A stretch of DNA of 13,109 nt from JBCDCU01 sp039180865 (GTDB lineage Bacteria > Pseudomonadota > Alphaproteobacteria > Rhizobiales > JACESI01): positions 1-13,109 of the forward strand of contig JBCDCZ010000117.1 of the NCBI GenBank assembly GCA_039180865.1. The letters are read 5' to 3'. Below the pieces are notes generated by a model that worked only from the letters and a program-made list of their open reading frames with translations, did no database searches and was not told where the DNA came from. Shown here one piece after another: positions 1-6,046 of the stretch. The translations under genes and the position numbers were made by a program. The stretch's first letter is position 1; every line of letters begins with the position of its first letter.

Positions 1-94
1 CTTCCTGAGCGACGGACACGATGTTTGCAGCGTTTGATGCAGTGGCTGTCATAAGGCCGAGCGACATCGCTACGCCAAATACGAATTTGCGCAT
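1..94 (-). CDS. Exported protein, 5' end only (signal peptide)
   Basis: This is the first 31 codons of a minus-strand gene that continues beyond the left edge. The ATG at 94-92 is preceded by a good Shine-Dalgarno element (GGGAG, about 7 nt upstream). The translation begins MRKFVFGVAMSLGLMTATAS and continues with NAANIVSVAQE. That is a short basic N-terminus, a hydrophobic core, and an Ala/Ser-rich stretch suitable for signal peptidase I cleavage near residue 23. The protein is therefore predicted to be exported to the periplasm or beyond. Too little is visible to assign a family. It is divergent from the cyclase gene and shares the 95-353 gap with it. Confidence 0.7.
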   Translation of the reverse strand, partial: MRKFVFGVAMSLGLMTATASNAANIVSVAQE

Positions 95-353
95 TAGGTA
101 ACTCCCATAATGTGTTGAATCAGAACCGGTTTTGGCTCCGATGTGTCAATTTACGAAGCGTGCGGCATTTGGATCACAAACCGTGGGGACAATCGGACTG
201 ATGCGACATTCTGTCCATCCATGCGGACTTCAATCCAGATACGCAGGTTCGATGCTGCGGTGATCTTCCCCCGGTTATTGCCCGTGTCATCGGAGAACGG
301 CGGTGCGTGAAAGAGTGTGATACGGTTTCGTCAGAACCGCCTTTAGCCAACCA
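95..353. other. Intergenic gap between divergent genes
   Basis: A 259-nt gap between the exported-protein start (minus) and the cyclase start (plus). It must hold the promoters of both, but I see no convincing -35/-10 pair. The short inverted repeat GGCGGT (300-305) / ACCGCC (336-341) lies just upstream of the cyclase start, with a roughly 30-nt loop. A stop-to-stop open frame on the minus strand (151-330, 59 codons) has no ATG or ribosome binding site near its beginning, so I do not call it. Confidence 0.4.
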
Positions 354-1670
354 TTGAACGTCGTGCCTCTTTCACAGCCGGTAAGCCGAACAGAAGAGCT
401 TTTATTTGAGCGCGAGCGGCTCGGGATCCGCACGCTGATGCTGATGCGCGGTCTTTTTGTGCTGATCCTGGTGGCGCTTTCCCTTCTGATCGGCGTCACA
501 CTGTTCGAGAAGATCGCGATAACAATTATCGGGTTCGGTGTGCTCGCCGGAATCGGCCTATCGCTCTATTTGCTCGCCCGCAAAACCGCCGTCTATACGG
601 TCGGCCTTTGCGGCTGCCTGATGGATCTTGCGCTTTTAAGTGTACTTCCGGTCATCTGGTACAATTCGGTCGGCGGCAATTCCGTACCACCCTCGTTCAT
701 GCTCAAAACGCAGATCACTGATGTCACCCTTGTAATGATGGTGCTCAACGCGCTTGCACTAAGACCGCTTTATCCCCTGGTCATTACAGCCGGGGGAATT
801 ACAATCCATGCTGCTCTTTTGAGCTACATCCTTTCTGATCCGCGCACCATCGTCTCAGCGGATTTTGTCGCAGAGGCTTTCAGCCCAGCGCTTAAAGTGG
901 ATCTTGTCTTGGTCAACATGTTCGTTCTAGCGCTTGTCGGCGCCATACTTGCCGCATTTACGCTTGGTGCACGCCGGACATTGATGCAGGGCGTAAAACT
1001 CGAAGTCACCAACGCCCAAATGAACCGGTATTTCTCGCCCGGTGTTGCGGCAACGATTTCATAGGATGCGGATCAGGTCCGTGGCGTTGGCGGGCGCACC
1101 CAGGACGTTGCGGTGCTTTTTTCCGATATTCGTGACTTCACGACACTGACGGAGCGGCTTCAACCATCCGAGGTCGTTACCTTCCTGTCCGACTATCATG
1201 CGCGGATGCTGGATGAAATCTTCGCCCATGGCGGAACCATCGACAAGTTCATCGGCGATGCCATCATGGTAACCTTCGGAACACCCAATCCGGCTCATGA
1301 CGATGCCGAATGCGCGGTTCGCGCGGCGCTCGCGATGAACAAAGCTCTGGCCGACTTAAACAGGGACCGGCGAGATTGCAGTCTTCCCGAAATCCGGCAC
1401 GGGATCGGCATTCATTTCGGACCGGTCATCGCGGGAAACATCGGGACTGAGGACCGACTCGAATATACCGTGATCGGCGACACAGTGAATGTTGCAAGCC
1501 GCATCCAGGATGCCTGCAAGACCGTCGGCAACTCGCTTCTGATTTCTGAGGCTGTGAAGGCGCGTCTGCCGTCTGACATCGAAACCGAACCTCTCCCCGA
1601 CCGTAGGGTCAAAGGGCGTGCGGAACCGGTTCAGCTCCATGCTGTGAACGATCCAACTCGCCCGGCTTAA
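354..1670 (+). pseudogene. Membrane-anchored class III adenylate cyclase, interrupted by an in-frame TAG
   Basis: The intact product would make cAMP from ATP on the cytoplasmic face of the inner membrane. Codons 1-236 encode an N-terminal arm and about six hydrophobic helices (roughly residues 25-205). They are followed by the RYFSPGVAATIS linker typical of soluble-domain class III cyclases. A TAG at 1062-1064 then interrupts the frame. The same frame resumes without any shift as DADQVRGVGGRTQDVAV, then the catalytic domain. Counting through the stop, all key residues are present: metal-binding Asp258 (FSDIRDF) and Asp302 (FIGDA), adenine-selecting Lys298 and Thr372, and transition-state Asn379 and Arg383 in TVNVASR. 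The Lys/Thr pair suits ATP and a class IIIb enzyme. The only start in frame after an upstream stop is TTG at 354, without a clear ribosome binding site. A restart at GTG 1113 would begin inside the first catalytic strand and has no ribosome binding site. Alternatives to a pseudogene are a sequencing error or readthrough. The family call is firm; inactivation is inferred from the stop. Confidence 0.85.
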
Positions 1671-1705
1671 ACCATGGGTACAGTCCACCGCCTATCTCGC
1701 GTTCA

Positions 1706-2962
1706 TCATCGAGATACGGTTAAACCGAGCAGGAAGCGGTTTTCCGAGTAATCGCCGTTCTGGAAACCTGCGAGAAAGTCTTCCCGCTCATACTGGGCCG
1801 TCATAAAGAGATGTGGTGCAAGTTCAAAGTCGAGACCGGCGGTTGTGCGTTGCGTCCAGTTTGGATTCGAATCCGGCCGAAACTCATCCTCGTTAAGGAA
1901 GGCGAGTTTGCCGAAGAGGCGAAGGCGATCCCGGGCGCGATAATCGACTTGCAGGAAGAATGATCGACCGAGCGTGCCCGCGCCGCCGAAATTCGTTTCC
2001 TCCTGAAAAAATGTGTTCGCAATAAAGCTGAGATTGACCTTTTCGGTCGCAGCGAAGGTGACCCAGGCATCAAGCGTCGGCTCGACGAGTGTGTCAAAGG
2101 CGGCATCGGGAAAGAACTGGCCGCGATAGCCGGCTGCGATTTCACCGCGCAATCTCTTTAACGGGTAGAACAGAATACCCGCGGCAGCGTGAACACCGTT
2201 CGAACCACGTTCAAACCCATTGCGATCAAACCGATCATCGAAGTCCCAGCGGTTGTAACCGGCCTCGACGAAAGCATTATACTTGTTTCCAAGATTGAGG
2301 CTCCCGCGCAACCGGAAGTCATAGAGAAAACTGTTTTCGTCGTCGCGGTTCAAACTGAAACCGGCATTGGCAAAAACGTTTTCATTGAGGTTACGCCGTA
2401 CACCGCTTCGGAGCGTAACGGCGAGATCGCCAAAACTCTTTGTGAGAAAGGCTCTAGCATCAAACTCCTGATCGCTTGATGAGCGGTTCGGATTGAAGGG
2501 TTCGTTGATGTCACCGCGTGCTTGCTCATCGAGCACATAAGATCCGACCAGCTCAAACTGGAAGTTCTCAGGAAGATCCAATCGGCCATAGGCAAAAACT
2601 CTGGCAAAGATCTCATCCGCTTCACTGTTTGTCGGAAAATTATCGGATTTCACAAAGCCCGAGAAGCTGAGCGCATGATCGTCCCAATCGGAACTTAGCC
2701 AGAGTGAGGCAAGCGAGGAGATAAAGCCGCCCTCTTCGCGATTAAAAGCGCTATTGTTCACATTGTCCGAGTAGCCACCCGCCACACCGGCATCGCCCCC
2801 TGCCTTAAACGATCCCAGTTTCAATGGCTCGCGCTTTTCGAGGCTACGGTAGCTGAGATTGTAATTATCAGTGAGATCGACCGTCTGGGCATGAGCAATT
2901 ACCCCTGACAGGACGAAAATTAAAGTTCCTGTCAAAAGGAAAGTGACGGTACTTGCTCGCAT
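1706..2962 (-). CDS. Outer-membrane beta-barrel protein (BBP2-like)
   Basis: Predicted outer-membrane barrel of about 418 residues. ATG at 2962 gives a classical signal peptide (MRASTVTFLLTG..., cleavage after AHA-Q near residue 25). The frame also opens upstream at a TTG (3001), but that adds 13 residues ahead of the signal and has no ribosome binding site. The mature protein has a short N-terminal arm and then alternating amphipathic beta strands rich in Asn, Asp, Phe, Tyr and Arg, with phrases such as GVAGGYSDNVN, FVEAGYNRWDF and GEIAAGYRGQFF. This is the style of the 'putative beta-barrel porin 2' / outer membrane beta-barrel family. It lacks the TonB box and plug of a TonB receptor. It ends in LLGLTVSR rather than a terminal aromatic. 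It converges on the cyclase and is divergent from the first FecR gene across a 231-nt gap. Its partner or substrate is unknown. A structural or biogenesis role alongside the FecR proteins is inferred only from position. Confidence 0.75.
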   Translation of the reverse strand: MRASTVTFLLTGTLIFVLSGVIAHAQTVDLTDNYNLSYRSLEKREPLKLGSFKAGGDAGVAGGYSDNVNNSAFNREEGGFISSLASLWLSSDWDDHALSFSGFVKSDNFPTNSEADEIFARVFAYGRLDLPENFQFELVGSYVLDEQARGDINEPFNPNRSSSDQEFDARAFLTKSFGDLAVTLRSGVRRNLNENVFANAGFSLNRDDENSFLYDFRLRGSLNLGNKYNAFVEAGYNRWDFDDRFDRNGFERGSNGVHAAAGILFYPLKRLRGEIAAGYRGQFFPDAAFDTLVEPTLDAWVTFAATEKVNLSFIANTFFQEETNFGGAGTLGRSFFLQVDYRARDRLRLFGKLAFLNEDEFRPDSNPNWTQRTTAGLDFELAPHLFMTAQYEREDFLAGFQNGDYSENRFLLGLTVSR

Positions 2963-3193
2963 TGGGATTGCAAAAGTGTCGCAGGTTACGTTCCATGCCA
3001 ATAGACCGAATTATGGTTAACCAATAGTTACACCTTCTTGGTTACATGTATCATACCGAAATGAATAACCTTCTAGCCTGAAGTGTTAAAGAAATCCTAA
3101 GAGATTACGTTATATCTTCACGGTGATTTAAAGACAGATAAATGCTTTTCAGATACTGATTCTCTTGGTCTGATAAATTAACGGCAGATTGAA
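2963..3193. promoter_or_regulatory. Divergent promoter region, barrel / FecR1
   Basis: This AT-rich gap separates the barrel start (minus) from the first FecR start (plus) and must drive both. It contains the 10-bp palindrome TGGTTAACCA (3015-3024). GTTAAC (3016) is followed by two GTTACA copies (3027-3032 and 3041-3046). There are also two imperfect copies of an element starting ACCGAA and ending AACC (about 3005-3022 and 3055-3070). TTATATC near 3110-3116 could be a -10, but I cannot pair it with a -35. Operator function is a guess. Confidence 0.3.
3135..3193 (+). repeat. Duplicated leader, copy 1 (upstream of FecR1)
   Basis: The 59 nt directly before the FecR1 ATG resemble the 58 nt before the FecR2 ATG (4717-4774). 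Both start CAGATAAA and contain TACTGATTC at the same 11-nt distance. Over these first 28 positions I count 20 matches. The rest is more diverged, but the distance to the start codon is kept. This suggests the duplication included the 5' untranslated region and perhaps a shared control element. Confidence 0.6.
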
Positions 3194-4264
3194 ATGCTTG
3201 GAATTCATTCCACCAAACGGCAGATACTCGTTGGCTTGTTCGCCACACTCATTCTGTTATTCACGGTTGGGCTGGCCCAAGCCAACGGATGGAAAGTCGT
3301 TCGGGCGTCAAAGGGAGTAGAGCTGCTTTTACCCGGAAACCAATGGATGCCGTTCACGCGTGGCATGATCCTTGACCCCGGCGCGACACTTAGAACCGGT
3401 CCGCGCGGACGTGCCGTCTTAAAGCGCGACAAAGAGAGTCTTGCGCTCAGCTCTGGTACAACAATCACGCTGCCCGTCGATGAAAACCGCAACGGTCGGA
3501 CCGTTGTCCACCAATTGAAGGGCCAGGTGAAGTACAAGGTCCGAAAGCGCGACGTGAAACACTTTTCTGTCGACACACCGTTTCTGACGGCTGTGGTGAA
3601 GGGCACACAATTTACCGTTTCAGTCGGCAGTGACTCGTCAGAAATCTCTGTCAGACGCGGAATTGTGGAAGTTGGCGATTACGATACCGGCCAGTTCGCA
3701 CAATTGCGTCGAGGCCATATTGCGCAAACCCGCAACCAACGGCGAGCCGGACTACAGCTCAGAGGACGCGATGTCGGTACCGTTCAGCAGCGCGCGCCCA
3801 CGTCGAGCCCGGCCGCCCGCGCTGCAAGGGAACTTGCCCGTCAGCAGCGGGCCGATAACGCGAATGGTGGTGCGGTGATTCCGGGCCAGCGTACTCAGCA
3901 GGCGTCTTCAGCCTCCGGACAAGACGGATCGGATGAAGCCTCGACGACATTCAATCCGACGGCAGGCTTCCGCGGTTTCGGTTTCAGTCGTGAGGCACAA
4001 AGTGATACCGCTTCTGTAAATCCAGGCGCCAACAACAACGACACCGCCACCGATCTCACCCGTGGACGTGATGATCATGCCGACCGGGCCCGTGATGCAG
4101 CCTTCAGCCGAGGCCTACCCGCTGTTTCCATAGGAAGCGGGAACGGAGATGGCGTTGGCGACATACCTCCAGGTCTGGGTGGCACAGCTCCGCCGGTACA
4201 AGAGATCACGCCACCCGATACACCCGCACCACCTCCGGCAGGTGGCGGCGGACGTACAACGTAA
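3194..4264 (+). CDS. Secreted FecR-domain protein (copy 1)
   Basis: A 356-residue exported protein with a FecR domain. Residues 1-30 form a signal peptide ending LAQA-N. Residues 33-163 match the FecR core, including TLRTGPRGRAVL (65-76), FSVDTPFLTAVVKGTQFTV (124-142) and a closing GIVEVGDYDTG (156-166). Residues 164-220 are basic, with an SSPAARAAREL helix-like stretch. The tail (220-356) is low-complexity and rich in Gly, Asn, Gln and Pro, with one conserved island NPTAGFRGFGF (254-264), and ends APPPAGGGGRTT. Anti-sigma FecR proteins have a cytoplasmic N-terminal regulator domain and a single membrane anchor. This one is fully exported, and no ECF sigma gene is nearby, so it belongs with the stand-alone FecR proteins of unknown role. 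ATG 3194 is chosen because it directly precedes the signal peptide and aligns with the start of copy 2; the ribosome binding site is weak. Copy 2 follows after 510 nt. Confidence 0.85.
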   Translation: MLGIHSTKRQILVGLFATLILLFTVGLAQANGWKVVRASKGVELLLPGNQWMPFTRGMILDPGATLRTGPRGRAVLKRDKESLALSSGTTITLPVDENRNGRTVVHQLKGQVKYKVRKRDVKHFSVDTPFLTAVVKGTQFTVSVGSDSSEISVRRGIVEVGDYDTGQFAQLRRGHIAQTRNQRRAGLQLRGRDVGTVQQRAPTSSPAARAARELARQQRADNANGGAVIPGQRTQQASSASGQDGSDEASTTFNPTAGFRGFGFSREAQSDTASVNPGANNNDTATDLTRGRDDHADRARDAAFSRGLPAVSIGSGNGDGVGDIPPGLGGTAPPVQEITPPDTPAPPPAGGGGRTT

Positions 4265-4774
4265 CAGATGCGGCGACCTGAGTTGCCAGATCCCCGGTTA
4301 AACTGTCTCAAAGCGTTCTGGATACCCGCGATAAACGGTTTAGCGCTTCAGGATTACATTGTCCGCGTTGGAATCGGTTCTGTTAACCCTGAAAGAGTAA
4401 AGGACTAGAGGCGCGTAGGCTTCAAGGCCGCGAAATTCCAGATTGGAATCAATCGTGCAATTAACCGCGTTGGCGTGCCGAAATTCACTGATAGGCATAA
4501 GGTCAGCAGCACTGATTGAAGGTGTTGAACGCGGGTTATTCGCCAAAAGAGCGGATAGATCTCAGAGATAATAATCTTCATCAATAGAGCGATTGATGAT
4601 GAGCCACTTGCTGTGTCTAAATCGCACTATCGACCCTACTGCTTTGAATAGATTTACTGAATGGACCTTCAATTGTGTTTGCAGGCTTTAATACTCTTTA
4701 TACCATAACTTAATTTCAGATAAACGTTTCCTGAGTACTGATTCGTTGTCGACGTAGACAAATCGGACTTTGGA
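4265..4774. other. 510-nt gap between the tandem FecR genes
   Basis: I see no convincing gene here. A 68-codon minus-strand open frame (4340-4546) has no recognisable family, and its position looks like chance. The gap becomes AT-rich from about 4560 onward. Near the 3' end, TTTGCA (about 4679) and TACCAT (about 4702) are 17 nt apart and could be a weak promoter for copy 2. No strong terminator hairpin with a U-tract follows the copy 1 stop. The last 58 nt are the duplicated leader. Confidence 0.4.
4717..4774 (+). repeat. Duplicated leader, copy 2 (upstream of FecR2)
   Basis: Partner of 3135-3193. It shares CAGATAAA and TACTGATTC at identical spacing, and the same overall distance to the ATG within 1 nt. 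Its conservation outside the coding sequence, while the rest of the intergenic DNA differs, points to recent shared origin or to a retained regulatory function. Confidence 0.6.
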
Positions 4775-5890
4775 ATGCTTGAAATACGGCCCGCCAAAAG
4801 GTTTATTTGCCTAGCAATAATTTCTGCCGCAACCCTCTTGCTGCCATTCGGAATAGCTTACGCAACCGAATGGAATGTGGTGCGGGTATCCAAAGGTGTA
4901 GAACGCCTTTCATCAGAAAACCGATGGGCACCACTCACCCGCGGCATAACACTCTCATCCGGCGCCACGATCAGAACCGGCGCCCGGGGGCGTGCTGTTT
5001 TGAAGCGGGAAAAAGAGAGCCTCGCGATCAGTCCCGGCACCACGATTACGCTTCCGTCGCGGGAAAACCGGAATGGCAGAACGGTCGTCCATCAATTAAG
5101 CGGCAGCGTGAAATACAAGGTTCGCAAACGCAATGCGCGAAACTTTTCCGTTGATACGCCATTCCTCACGGCTGCGGTCAAAGGCACACGTTTCACCGTA
5201 TCAGTTGGAACGCAAACATCTGAGATTTCCGTAAGCCAGGGTACTGTTGAGGTTGGCGACTATGACACCGGACAATTTGCACAACTGAACAAAGGCCAAT
5301 CCGCGTTGACCAGCAACCGGAGGAGCGCGGGATTGCGCTTGAGCGGCCGCAATCTCGGTGATATCCGGCAAAGACCTCCCAGATCGAGCCCGGCCGCACG
5401 CTCGGCTAGAGACCTTGAACGCCAGCTTCGTTCCGAAACCGGTAGCGAGGGACGCGCCGCACCATCTGGGCGCGCTGAAAGCACTGACGCTCCAGCTAGC
5501 GAGCAACGCGAAGCGAGCCTGACACCCAAGAGATGGAATCCGACGGCTGGTTTCCGCGGCTTTGGTTTCGGCCAGGCAGCGCAAATAGCAAATTCAGGTG
5601 TCCAGACCAACGTGAATACCCTCAATACTCTCGCTGCGGCCCAACAAGACCTCGGAAGGAATAATAACGCAGAGCGCAGCCGCAGGGCAGCCGTTGGCCG
5701 AGCCTTTGTTGCGAGCGCCGCCCCCAAAGCTGGTGCAGGCGGATTCACTGGAGGCGGCTTTTCGGGGAGTGGACCTGACGGTAGCGGTGGGTTTGGAGGA
5801 TTCGGTAGTTTTCTTGAGTTCTTACTTGCACTACGTGAATTTGGCGAATCCCAAGGATTTGGAGACTTCGACGGAGATGATGACGACTAA
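4775..5890 (+). CDS. Secreted FecR-domain protein (copy 2)
   Basis: A 371-residue paralogue of the upstream gene. The two align without a gap over the first ~218 residues. By hand count, residues 31-170 are identical at 104 of 140 positions. It has a signal peptide (1-30, ending IAYA-T), a FecR core at 33-163, and a basic SSPAARSARDL stretch at 204-213. The following tail is unrelated to copy 1 except for the island NPTAGFRGFGF (255-265). The tail holds an Ala/Asn-rich segment, a glycine-rich segment (320-345), a short hydrophobic helix FLEFLLAL (346-353) and an acidic end, DFDGDDDD. The acidic end could bind cations, but that is speculative. ATG 4775 aligns exactly with the copy 1 start. The CHASE2-EAL gene follows within about 150 nt on the same strand, so cotranscription is plausible. 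Function is unknown beyond being an exported FecR-fold protein. Confidence 0.85.
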   Translation: MLEIRPAKRFICLAIISAATLLLPFGIAYATEWNVVRVSKGVERLSSENRWAPLTRGITLSSGATIRTGARGRAVLKREKESLAISPGTTITLPSRENRNGRTVVHQLSGSVKYKVRKRNARNFSVDTPFLTAAVKGTRFTVSVGTQTSEISVSQGTVEVGDYDTGQFAQLNKGQSALTSNRRSAGLRLSGRNLGDIRQRPPRSSPAARSARDLERQLRSETGSEGRAAPSGRAESTDAPASEQREASLTPKRWNPTAGFRGFGFGQAAQIANSGVQTNVNTLNTLAAAQQDLGRNNNAERSRRAAVGRAFVASAAPKAGAGGFTGGGFSGSGPDGSGGFGGFGSFLEFLLALREFGESQGFGDFDGDDDD

Positions 5891-5955
5891 AACTCTGAAA
5901 AATAACAAACTTCAGTATGATAAAATCTCTTGCTGACCTTTAGCTAAATTTAATG

Positions 5956-5987
5956 CAGAGCGGGTATTCTGAACGATGTCCGCTCTG
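5956..5987 (+). promoter_or_regulatory. Perfect 8-bp hairpin in the leader of the CHASE2-EAL gene
   Basis: CAGAGCGG (5956-5963) and CCGCTCTG (5980-5987) form a perfect 8-bp stem around a 16-nt loop, between the FecR2 stop and the CHASE2-EAL start. No U-tract follows, so it is not a classic intrinsic terminator. It could be a processing or attenuation element or an operator half-site pair. The alternative TTG start (5993) would sit only 5 nt beyond it. Confidence 0.4.
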
Positions 5988-6046
5988 TTACCTTGAGGTT
6001 ACGGGCATTTGCGCGGGATCACTTGCGCCATTGTCCGGTTACGACG

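Noticed and set aside
151..330. Minus-strand open frame of 59 codons in the first intergenic gap
   Set aside because: It has no ATG near its beginning, no ribosome binding site and no recognisable family. Frames of this length arise by chance in such DNA.
1693..1716. Hairpin TATCTCG / CGAGATA at the end of the barrel gene as a terminator
   Set aside because: The stem overlaps the coding end of the barrel gene and has no U-tract on either strand, so terminator function is not supported.
2189..2479. Plus-strand frame of 96 codons inside the barrel gene
   Set aside because: It is fully antisense to a long gene with a clear signal peptide and barrel pattern.
4340..4546. 68-codon minus-strand frame between the FecR genes
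   Set aside because: No ribosome binding site or family was seen, and its composition does not stand out from the intergenic DNA.
3194..5890. FecR proteins as anti-sigma regulators of a FecIRA iron-uptake system
   Set aside because: They carry N-terminal signal peptides instead of a cytoplasmic sigma-binding domain. No ECF sigma gene is nearby, and the neighbouring barrel lacks a plug or TonB box.
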